DNA from: DATBDM01 sp036269915
GTDB taxonomy: Bacteria; Actinomycetota; Thermoleophilia; Solirubrobacterales; Solirubrobacteraceae
Direction of reading: 5' to 3'
Assembly (NCBI GenBank): GCA_036269915.1
Contig: DATBDM010000152.1
Span: 1 to 14,761, forward strand
DNA length: 14,761 nucleotides
Shown: positions 1 to 5,829 of the stretch, one piece after another
How positions within the stretch are numbered: the first letter of the stretch is position 1
Layout: each line of letters begins with the position of its first letter
Made by a program: the position numbers and the translations under genes
The notes under the pieces: generated by a model
Databases searched by the model: none
Seen by the model: only the letters and a program-made list of their open reading frames with translations
Told to the model about the DNA's origin: nothing

Positions 1-152
1 GTCCCATTGCAAAATCCCCCGTACCGGCGAACCCTGGAGTCAGCCGGTCACTTCCGTGTTCCCTCCGCGACCGCTCCTCCAGGGCGGCCCGGCGCCGGAG
101 CATAGTGATCTCGAGCCGATTCGAGAAGCGCCGGCCTGCCGAGCCCTCCCGG

Positions 153-158
153 TAGGCT
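153..158 (+). promoter_or_regulatory. possible -10 box (TAGGCT) of the tRNA-Arg gene
   Basis: TAGGCT fits the actinobacterial TANNNT -10 pattern and lies nine bases before the mature tRNA 5' end. The same hexamer stands at a similar distance before the MscS-type gene at 4976. No TTGACA-like -35 is found 16-18 bases upstream. The call is an inference from position and repeated use only. Confidence 0.35.
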
Positions 159-167
159 GGCCCGCGG

Positions 168-241
<74 letters not shown>

Positions 242-360
242 TCCGGGCTTGCGTGGCGGGCGTATCGGAGCTCGCGCGGAGCCGGCGCGGGTGGTGGGAT
301 CGACGCATACTTCGCGGGGTACGGCGGCTGGATCCGCGAGGGCCGACCGCCGCGCGTCGG

Positions 361-467
361 GATTTCGTCGCACTACGGGCTCGCATGACGAGCCGAGCGA
401 CGTTGACAGCGCATATCGCGGTCAACGTCGCATTGCGCGCCATTCCGACGGCTGATGCGACGAAATC
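361..467. repeat. palindromic repeat doublet A (two 37-bp units, 23-bp linker)
   Basis: Unit 1 is 366-402 and unit 2 is 426-462. Both are exactly 37 bp, start with CGTCGCA and end with GCGACG. The linker 403-425 is 23 bp and is itself flanked by TTGAC and GTCAA. Outer arms GATTTCGTCGCA (361-372) and TGCGACGAAATC (456-467) form a perfect 12-bp inverted repeat. Inner arms 397-407 and 421-431 form a perfect 11-bp one. Unit 1 also has an inner hairpin, GGCTCG/CGAGCC, at 378-383 with 389-394. Each arm can therefore pair with two partners, allowing either two small hairpins or one nested structure. The function is unknown; a REP/BIME-like element or operator cluster is possible. Confidence 0.85.
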
Positions 468-504
468 ACGCCCCGGCCCCCGCGCGCTCCGGCGGGCCCG
501 ACAG

Positions 505-603
505 CGTCGAATGGTCACGCCGCCCCGCCGACGGTTCGACGTTTGCCTCGATAGACGAGGTCAACGTCGAATGGTGGCCCTCCGGGCGCGACGGTTCGAC
601 GTT
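505..603. repeat. palindromic repeat doublet B (two 37-bp units, 23-bp linker)
   Basis: Unit 3 is 505-541 and unit 4 is 565-601. Both are 37 bp, begin CGTCGAATGGT and end CGACGGTTCGACG, so they match each other closely at both ends and differ mainly in the middle. The linker 542-564 is again 23 bp and has its own small inverted repeat, CCTCG (546-550) with CGAGG (556-560). Arms 535-543 and 563-571 form a 9-bp inverted repeat across the linker, and 563-571 with 595-603 form another. Unit 4 also carries an inner GCCC/GGGC stem at 577-580 with 584-587. Spacing and length match doublet A exactly, although the arm sequence has shifted from CGTCGCA to CGTCGAA. Confidence 0.85.
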
Positions 604-663
604 TTCCGGCCCACGTCCGACCCTGGCCGCCCTACCCAGCCGGGGTTGACGTTCGCGGCACCC

Positions 664-1218
664 TCAGCGCCGATCCGGCCGTTCCGGGTAGACGTCGTCG
701 ATCGTCGCGAGCGCCGCGTAGGGGGCGCCGCCGGACGCCTCGCGGATCGTGTCCGCGCCGCCGGCGAGACGGTCGAGGACCGTCACGACGCCGCACACCT
801 CGAAGCCCTCGCCGCGGACCGCCTCGATCGCCTGCACCGTCGAGCCGCCGGTCGTCACCACGTCCTCCACGATCAGGCAGCGGGCACCCGGCTCGAGCGC
901 CGGGCCCTCGATGCGGCGCTGCAGACCGTGGGCCTTGGTCTCCTTGCGAACGAAGAACGCCGTCGCCTCCGCACCGCCGGCGAGCGCGGCGCAGGCCGGT
1001 GCGTCGGCGCCCATCGTCAGGCCGCCGACCGCGGTCGCGCGCCACTCGCGAGCATGGGCGGCAACGAGCTCGCCGAGCGCCGCGAAGCCGGCCGGGCGCA
1101 GGATCGCGCGCTTGGCGTCGACGTAGTACTGCGCGATCCGGCCGGAGGTCAGCGTGACCTCGCCGATGACCAGCGCGTGCGTGCGCAGCTCCTCGATGAG
1201 CGTGTCTCGTGCGTCCAT
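664..1218 (-). CDS. pyrE: orotate phosphoribosyltransferase
   Basis: The enzyme transfers the phosphoribosyl group of PRPP onto orotate to give OMP in pyrimidine synthesis and is cytoplasmic. The 184-residue protein has the usual PyrE length. It shows the PRPP-binding loop LIVEDVVTTGGST at about residues 115-127, the N-terminal YYVDAKRAIL segment near 31-40, and the lysine-containing RKETKAHG stretch near 91-98. I chose the ATG at 1218 over a TTG at 1239 because family members begin close to this point and 1239 would overlap the divergent gene's start. There is no Shine-Dalgarno. TATCGT at 1232-1227 lies eight bases upstream, so the message may be leaderless. No other pyrimidine gene is in the window. 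Confidence 0.95.
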   Translation of the reverse strand: MDARDTLIEELRTHALVIGEVTLTSGRIAQYYVDAKRAILRPAGFAALGELVAAHAREWRATAVGGLTMGADAPACAALAGGAEATAFFVRKETKAHGLQRRIEGPALEPGARCLIVEDVVTTGGSTVQAIEAVRGEGFEVCGVVTVLDRLAGGADTIREASGGAPYAALATIDDVYPERPDRR

Positions 1219-1225
1219 GGGGTGC

Positions 1226-1232
1226 GACGATA
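1226..1232. promoter_or_regulatory. possible bidirectional -10 region between pyrE and the ligase gene
   Basis: Only 20 bases separate the two start codons. On the minus strand TATCGT (1232-1227) is eight bases before the pyrE ATG. On the plus strand GACGAT (1226-1231) is seven bases before the ligase ATG at 1239. One near-palindromic patch could thus supply both -10 boxes, and neither gene would have a leader. The plus-strand box is a poor match (no T at position 1). This is an inference from spacing. Confidence 0.35.
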
Positions 1233-1238
1233 CGGGCA

Positions 1239-2309
1239 ATGGACCACGTCTTCGGTAAGCGGCCCGGCTTCCCGATCGGCGTGGAGGAGGAGCTGCTGCT
1301 CGTCGAGGCGCACTCGCTCGGGCTCGCCCAGCGCGCGAGCCAGCTGCTGCGGCGGCTGCCCGCGCAGGCCTACCCGGACGTCTACGAGTCGCTGCTCGAG
1401 ACCTCCTCGGACGTGCGCGGGCGCGCCGAGGGCGCGGTCACGGACCTACTCGAGCTCCGCGCCGCCATGCGCCACGCCGGCGCGACGCTGATGGGCGCCG
1501 GCGTGCATCCGACCGCGCGCTTCGGCGACGTCCGCCACGTGCCGCAGCCGCGCTACGACACGATCCATGCCTCGCTGCGCGGCCTGCTCGAGCGCACGCC
1601 GACCTGCGCGCTGCACGTGCACGTCGGCATGCCCGACCCCGCGACGGCGATCGACGCCGCCAACCGGATGCGCGCGCACCTGCCGCTGCTGCAGGCGCTC
1701 GCCGCGAACTCGCCCTACTGGCACGGCCGCGACTCCGGCTTCGCGACCGCGCGGGCGCAGCTGTTCCGCGGCTACCCGCGCGCGGTCGTCCCGCGGCCGT
1801 TCGCCGGCTGGGACGAGTACGTCGAGACCGTCGAGCACTGGTGCGCGGCGGCCGGCATCGCCGACTACACGTTCCTGTGGTGGGACCTGCGCCCGCACCC
1901 GAGGCTGGGCACCATCGAGGTCCGCGCGATGGACGCGCAGGCGCGCCCGCGCGCGGTGCTCGGCATCGCCGCGCTCGTCCACTCCCTCGCGGTGGCGTGC
2001 GCGGACGGCCAGGGCACGATCGAGAGCGCCGAGGCGATCACCGAGTCCTCGTTCCGCGCCGGGCGCGACGGGCTCGAGGCCCAGCTCTGGTGGCAGGAAC
2101 GGATGCGGCCGGCGCGCGAGGTCGCCGCGGAGGCGCTCGAGCTCGCGCGGGCCTACGCGCCCGACCTGGGTGAGGACGCCGCGCTCAGCGAGGTCGACCG
2201 GATCCTCGCCGAGGGCAACGGCGCCGACCGCATGCGCGCCGCGCACGAGCGCGGCGGCATGCGGAGCGTGCTCGAGCGCCTCGCCGCCGAGACGGCCGAG
2301 CGCCGCTGA
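1239..2309 (+). CDS. YbdK-family carboxylate-amine ligase (GCS2, glutamate-cysteine ligase type 2-like)
   Basis: The family joins a carboxylate, typically glutamate, to an amine using ATP. YbdK of E. coli has weak glutamate-cysteine ligase activity, and the true substrate in most members is unknown. The protein has 356 residues against about 372 for YbdK. Visible family marks are GVEEELLLVE at 14-23, the LLETSSDV segment near 52-59, ALHVHVGMPD at 124-133, WWDLRPHPRLGTIEVRAMD at about 214-232 and a helical C-terminus. An upstream in-frame GTG at 1209 is possible but would overlap pyrE; the ATG at 1239 places the conserved GVEEE at the usual distance. There is no clear ribosome site. The gene ends seven bases from the convergent L,D-transpeptidase stop, with no hairpin between them. 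Confidence 0.88.
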   Translation: MDHVFGKRPGFPIGVEEELLLVEAHSLGLAQRASQLLRRLPAQAYPDVYESLLETSSDVRGRAEGAVTDLLELRAAMRHAGATLMGAGVHPTARFGDVRHVPQPRYDTIHASLRGLLERTPTCALHVHVGMPDPATAIDAANRMRAHLPLLQALAANSPYWHGRDSGFATARAQLFRGYPRAVVPRPFAGWDEYVETVEHWCAAAGIADYTFLWWDLRPHPRLGTIEVRAMDAQARPRAVLGIAALVHSLAVACADGQGTIESAEAITESSFRAGRDGLEAQLWWQERMRPAREVAAEALELARAYAPDLGEDAALSEVDRILAEGNGADRMRAAHERGGMRSVLERLAAETAERR

Positions 2310-2316
2310 GATCGTC

Positions 2317-3333
2317 CTACGGCTCGACCCAGACCACGTCGCCGTAGTGCAGCCAGTTGTAGATCGTGGCGGCGTCGGCGATCGGCACCCGCAGGCAGCC
2401 GTGACTGGCGTTGTAGGTCGGCACGTCGGCGTAGCCGTGGATGGCGTAGCCGCGGATGAAGTAGTCCGAGTCGACCATCCCGTGCGCGTTCGTCCCGGGC
2501 TCCTTGCGGTAGACGCTGAAGCGGCCGAGGATCGTCGGCGTCGACGGCTTGCCCGAGGAGGTGTGCTGGATGCGCACGACCTTGTCGCCGTCGACGAGCA
2601 CGAGCACCTGCATCGAGATGTCGGCCTCGACGTGATGGCCGTCGTGCGGGTGGCGGACCTTCCAGACGCCCTGGCGGGCGAGCACGCCGAGCAGCACCGA
2701 GCGGTCAGCGCCGTAGGTGCGCGGACGCCCGGTCACCTTGCGCCAGGCCATGACGGCGCGCTGGGTGGTCGAGTCGTAGACCCCCGAGCTCGATGCCGGG
2801 TAGTGCATCCGGCGCAGGCCGCGCTGGAGCAGGCGCACCGCCGCTCCGCCGTGGCCGTACGCGATCGCGCCGTCGATCAGGTGGACGGCGACCTTGTTCG
2901 AGCGCCCGTAGCGCTGGAGCTTGGTGCCCTTGTGGAACGCCCGCAGCCGGTAGGTGGCCGCCCTGCTGCGCTTGATCTTCACGGCGAAGACGCCGGAGCG
3001 GCCGGACTTGCCGCGCTTGACGGCGGGATGCAGGTGGCGGACCACCTTGCCGTCGCGCAACAGGTCGACGCGGACCTTCTGGCCGGCGACGTAGGGCGTG
3101 AGCGTGCCGCGGGCGCGGAAGGCGCGACCGGTGACCTGGACCCGGTGGGACCCGTCGCGCAGCACCTTGGCGAGCTGCAGGTGCATCGCGGCCTTGGCGA
3201 CCGGGGCGGGCGCGGGCGGCGGGGTCGTCGGCGGCGGGGTCGGGGTGGGCGTCGGGACCGTCTGGGCCGACGCGGCGGCGGGCACGGCGAGGGCCGCAAC
3301 CAGCGCCGCGGCGGGCAGCAGCGAGCGCTTCAT
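2317..3333 (-). CDS. secreted L,D-transpeptidase (YkuD) with peptidoglycan-binding domain
   Basis: The protein crosslinks peptidoglycan through 3-3 bonds or attaches groups to it, outside the membrane. It has 338 residues. The order is a signal peptide (MKRSLLPAAALVAALAVPAAASA, given here as residues 1-23, with a likely AxA cleavage site), a Pro/Thr linker (26-44), a beta-rich domain of about 50-153 with no family I can name, a PG_binding_1-like repeat (about 160-203, with AVRLLQRGL), and the YkuD domain (about 238-337). Catalytic residues visible are H299 in AIHGY and S310-H-G-C313-x-R315 in ASHGCLR. The start ATG overlaps the upstream stop as TGATG, so translation is probably coupled to the CPBP protease. 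A longer in-frame start at 3450 would lie inside that gene and bury the signal peptide. Confidence 0.93.
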   Translation of the reverse strand: MKRSLLPAAALVAALAVPAAASAQTVPTPTPTPPPTTPPPAPAPVAKAAMHLQLAKVLRDGSHRVQVTGRAFRARGTLTPYVAGQKVRVDLLRDGKVVRHLHPAVKRGKSGRSGVFAVKIKRSRAATYRLRAFHKGTKLQRYGRSNKVAVHLIDGAIAYGHGGAAVRLLQRGLRRMHYPASSSGVYDSTTQRAVMAWRKVTGRPRTYGADRSVLLGVLARQGVWKVRHPHDGHHVEADISMQVLVLVDGDKVVRIQHTSSGKPSTPTILGRFSVYRKEPGTNAHGMVDSDYFIRGYAIHGYADVPTYNASHGCLRVPIADAATIYNWLHYGDVVWVEP

Positions 3334-4235
3334 CAGGCGGTCGCGGGGGCCGGGAGTGCGAGGCGCTTGGAGCGCGCGGCCAGCAGGCCGATGGAGACCA
3401 CGAGGGTGGGAGCGGCGATCACGAGCGCCAAGGTAGCGGCCAATGGCCATTTAAGCGATACGCCGAAGGCGATCGCGTTGTTGATCGAATGCAGCGCCAT
3501 GCAGGGCAGCAGCGATCCCGTGTAGAGGTAGAGCAGGCACAGCAGGAAGCCGAGCACGGCGAGCGGGACGATCAGCGGGAACGGCGTTCCGATCACGTGC
3601 ACCAGTCCGAACAGCACACCGGTCGAGATCGCCGCGAGCAGCGTCGGCATCGCATTGCGCAGCGCCGTGAAGAAGAACCCGCGGAAGAGGATCTCCTCGG
3701 CGATCGGCGCGAGCACGCAGACGACAACGGCCGAGGCGGCCAGGTAGGCGTTCGAGCGGTTGGCGCCGAGCTGGTCGAGGATGTCCTGCTTCTGGCTCGT
3801 GTTCACCACGAGCGCGTACAGCAGCGCGACGACCTGGAAGGTCACGTAGGCGCCGACCACGCCGCCGATCGCCTGCACCAGGTTCGCCGGCCGCAGGCCG
3901 AACTGGGCCGGCGTCGGGCGCCCCGCGGTGATCCAGGCCATCATCACCGCGCCGACGACGAAGCCCGCGTCCTGGATGACCGTGCCGATGATCGTCATCG
4001 CCGGCGTCTGGTGGTCGCCGCTCCAGCCCGCCGCGGAGGCGATCACCAGCACGATCGTCTGGCCGACGAGCGCGACGATCAGCCCGGTCAGCAGCGCCGC
4101 GAACGGCGTCCACGCGGGCCACGGCGGCAGCGCGCGCGCGACCGGGACCGCGGGCGAGCGCTGGACGCCCTCGGGCAGCTCGGGGCGCGTGGGCGGCGAG
4201 CCGGGATGCTCGTACGGAGAGGGCGGGCTCGACAT
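3333..4235 (-). CDS. CPBP family intramembrane metalloprotease
   Basis: CPBP (Abi, Rce1-like) proteins are multi-pass membrane proteins thought to be intramembrane metalloproteases; most bacterial substrates are unknown. The 300-residue protein has a Pro-rich cytoplasmic N-terminus (1-40) and about eight hydrophobic segments. All signature residues are present: E180-E181-x-x-x-R185 in AEEILFRG, F209-x-x-x-H213 in FGLVH, and H249-x-x-x-N253 in HSINN. It is the middle gene of an operon, four bases after the HAD stop and overlapping the L,D-transpeptidase start by one base. GGTGAG just upstream of the ATG could be a ribosome site. The context suggests an envelope role, perhaps in processing or controlling the exported transpeptidase, but that is inference. 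Confidence 0.92.
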   Translation of the reverse strand: MSSPPSPYEHPGSPPTRPELPEGVQRSPAVPVARALPPWPAWTPFAALLTGLIVALVGQTIVLVIASAAGWSGDHQTPAMTIIGTVIQDAGFVVGAVMMAWITAGRPTPAQFGLRPANLVQAIGGVVGAYVTFQVVALLYALVVNTSQKQDILDQLGANRSNAYLAASAVVVCVLAPIAEEILFRGFFFTALRNAMPTLLAAISTGVLFGLVHVIGTPFPLIVPLAVLGFLLCLLYLYTGSLLPCMALHSINNAIAFGVSLKWPLAATLALVIAAPTLVVSIGLLAARSKRLALPAPATA

Positions 4236-4239
4236 CGGC

Positions 4240-4977
4240 TCACCGGGCAGGGTATTCGCCGCGCCTGAGCCGTTCCGAAAGCTCGGCGAGCGAGCGGATC
4301 GTCGTGACGCCGTCGGGCGCCGCGCCGCCGTCGCGCCGGAGCAGCATCGGGGCGATGCCGGCCGCGCGCGCGCCCTCGACGTCCTCGCGCTCGGAGTCGC
4401 CGACGTGCCACGCCGCGGCGGCGTCGGCGCCGGCCAGCTCGAGGCCGCGGCGGAAGATCGCCGGATCGGGCTTTGCAGCGCCGAACGGGGCGGAGGCGAC
4501 GATCCCGTCGACGAGCGGCGCGAGCCCGGTCTCCGCGAGCCGCTCCGGCAGCGACGCGTCCCAGTTGGACACGACCACGAGCCCCACCCCCGCGGCGCGC
4601 AGGGCGCGCAGGGCCGGCGCCGCGTCGGGGAAGGCCTCGAAGCGCAGCGCGGCGAGCAGCGCGTCGGTCAGCGTGTCCGCGGGCGCGGTCGAGGCCGGCC
4701 CGAGCTGCGGGCGCATCGCCTCCGCGCTGGCGCGGCGCAGGGCGGCGAGCGTCCGCGCGTCGCGGCCCGTGTGCAGGTGCGCGCGGTAGAAGGCGATCTC
4801 GGCACGGATCGCGCACGCTGCCGCGTCCGCGCCCACGTCGACGCCCAGCCGCTCCCGGAGCGCGGCGCGCAGCAGCGGCGCCGGGTCGGCGAAGGTCATC
4901 AGCGTCCCCATGGCGTCGAGCAGCACCGCCGCGGGCTCGCCGCCGGCCGCCACCCCGCGGATAGGCTGCTCCGCCAT
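4240..4977 (-). CDS. HAD superfamily hydrolase, subfamily IA, lacking the second DxD aspartate
   Basis: The protein is a soluble HAD hydrolase of about 245 residues with substrate unknown. Motif I reads LLDAMGTL near residue 19, giving the nucleophile D21 but M23 where phosphatases have the acid/base Asp. Motif II is VVVSNWDASL, motif III is AAKPDPAIF with the conserved Lys, and motif IV is WHVGDSEREDVEGA. The SNWD and GDSxxxDV forms resemble HAD-IA proteins of the REG-2/haloacid-dehalogenase side rather than classical phosphatases. The ATG at 4977 shares bases with the opposite-strand channel start (CATG). A GTG at 4953 is a credible alternative, since motif I would still have about 12 residues ahead. 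First gene of the operon leading into the CPBP and YkuD genes. Confidence 0.88.
   Translation of the reverse strand: MAEQPIRGVAAGGEPAAVLLDAMGTLMTFADPAPLLRAALRERLGVDVGADAAACAIRAEIAFYRAHLHTGRDARTLAALRRASAEAMRPQLGPASTAPADTLTDALLAALRFEAFPDAAPALRALRAAGVGLVVVSNWDASLPERLAETGLAPLVDGIVASAPFGAAKPDPAIFRRGLELAGADAAAAWHVGDSEREDVEGARAAGIAPMLLRRDGGAAPDGVTTIRSLAELSERLRRGEYPAR
4962..4967 (+). promoter_or_regulatory. possible -10 box (TAGGCT) for the MscS-type gene
   Basis: TAGGCT is eight bases before the ATG at 4976, which would put the transcription start at or next to the start codon. The same hexamer precedes the tRNA gene at a similar distance. No -35 box and no Shine-Dalgarno are visible. The site would lie within the first codons of the opposite-strand HAD gene if that gene starts at 4977. 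Confidence 0.4.
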
Positions 4978-5761
4978 GCCGGCCGGAGATCTTGGCACCC
5001 TGCTGCTCGCCGACGTGGGCAACCACTCGCGCTGGATCACCGCCGCCGCGGCGGTCATCGTCTCGATCCTCGTCGCCTTCATCGTCCACCGCGCCTTCGA
5101 GCAGCGCGCGCGGCTGGCGGTCGGCGTGCACTCGCCCGTCCTCGACACGCGCCTGCGCTTCGTGCGCCGGGTCCTGGTCGCCGCGATCATCATCGCCGGG
5201 CTCTTCCTGGCGCTCAACCAGTTCGCCAGCCTCAGCAGGCTGGCGACCTCGCTGCTCGCGTCGGGCGCGATCGCCGCCGCCATCCTCGGCTTTGCCGCGC
5301 GCCAGACGCTGGCCAACTTCGTCGCGGGCGTGATGCTGGCGGTCACGCAGCCGCTGCGGATCGGCGACTGGGTCTCCTTCGAGGACGCCTACGGGATCGT
5401 CGAGGACGTGCGCCTCAACTACACGGTGCTGCGCACCCCGTCCGAGCAGCGGATCGTGATCCCCAACGAGCGCCTCGCGGGCGGGATCATGCGCAACGAC
5501 ACGCTGGTCGTCGCCGCCGTCTCGCTCGACGTGTCGGTCTGGATCGCCCCGGGCGCCGACGCGGACCGCGCGGTGCGTGTCCTGGCGGAGGCGACGGGCG
5601 GCGGCGCCTCGGTCGCCGAGGCGACGCCCGACGGCATCCGCATCTCGGTGACGGGCGAACGGGTCACGCCCGCGGAGAAGGGCGCGCGCGAGGCCGACCT
5701 GCGCGCGCGCTGCCTGCAGCGTCTGCACGCCGAAGGCCTGCTTCCCGGCATGCAGGCCTAG
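4976..5761 (+). CDS. small-conductance mechanosensitive channel (MscS family)
   Basis: The protein is a membrane channel of the MscS type that would release solutes under osmotic downshock. It has 261 residues, close to E. coli MscS (286). Hydrophobic segments lie at about 19-38, 64-82 and 93-123. The third contains the pore-helix pattern LGFAARQTLANFVAGVMLA, and is followed by the beta-domain entry PLRIGDWV (126-133). Further family marks are the segment around EDVRLNYTVLRT and VIPNERL (161-167). The C-terminal cytoplasmic part has a weaker match to the family. Start choice follows the first ATG before TM1 and overlaps the divergent HAD start. The PBP gene begins 68 bases downstream on the same strand. 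Confidence 0.92.
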   Translation: MPAGDLGTLLLADVGNHSRWITAAAAVIVSILVAFIVHRAFEQRARLAVGVHSPVLDTRLRFVRRVLVAAIIIAGLFLALNQFASLSRLATSLLASGAIAAAILGFAARQTLANFVAGVMLAVTQPLRIGDWVSFEDAYGIVEDVRLNYTVLRTPSEQRIVIPNERLAGGIMRNDTLVVAAVSLDVSVWIAPGADADRAVRVLAEATGGGASVAEATPDGIRISVTGERVTPAEKGAREADLRARCLQRLHAEGLLPGMQA

Positions 5762-5813
5762 TCCGCGCTGCGAGAGGGTTCACCACCCCCACGGCGAAGC
5801 CCCATCGCGGTCC

Positions 5814-5819
5814 TACACT
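5814..5819 (+). promoter_or_regulatory. possible -10 box (TACACT) for the class A PBP gene
   Basis: TACACT fits TANNNT and lies ten bases before the GTG start at 5830. There is no Shine-Dalgarno in the intervening TCCGGGGTTC other than a weak GGGG, and no -35 at the usual spacing. The preceding 50 bases hold no terminator that I can see for the channel gene. Confidence 0.35.
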
Positions 5820-5829
5820 TCCGGGGTTC

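Larger units (their letters stand above)
242..663. other. gene-free stretch between tRNA-Arg and the pyrE stop
   Basis: Open frames exist on both strands here, but they read straight through the tRNA and the repeats and resemble no protein I recognise, so I call no gene. I see nothing recognisable in 242-360. From 361 to 601 the DNA is an ordered set of inverted repeats, listed separately. An extra half-arm, TTGACGTTCGCG, sits at 645-656 just before the pyrE stop codon. No U-tract terminator for the tRNA or pyrE is evident, although the hairpin at 563-603 followed by TT could act weakly as one. Confidence 0.6.

Noticed and set aside
1..7. Possible minus-strand gene starting with ATG at 7-5, with GGGGGA upstream, running off the left edge.
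   Set aside because: Only two codons are visible, which is too little to support a gene.
361..603. Evenly spaced repeats that look like a short CRISPR array.
   Set aside because: The 37-bp units are not identical and conserve only their inverted ends, the linkers are only 23 bp and are palindromic, and there is no cas gene.
253..1491. Long open frame on the plus strand across the repeats and pyrE.
   Set aside because: It is Arg/Ala-rich, crosses the repeat array and lies antisense to clear pyrE motifs; GC-rich DNA yields such frames by chance.
3928..5829. In-frame extension of the PBP frame far upstream of 5830.
   Set aside because: It runs antisense through the CPBP and HAD genes and out of frame with the MscS gene; the PBP N-terminus with basic tail and TM starts at the GTG at 5830.
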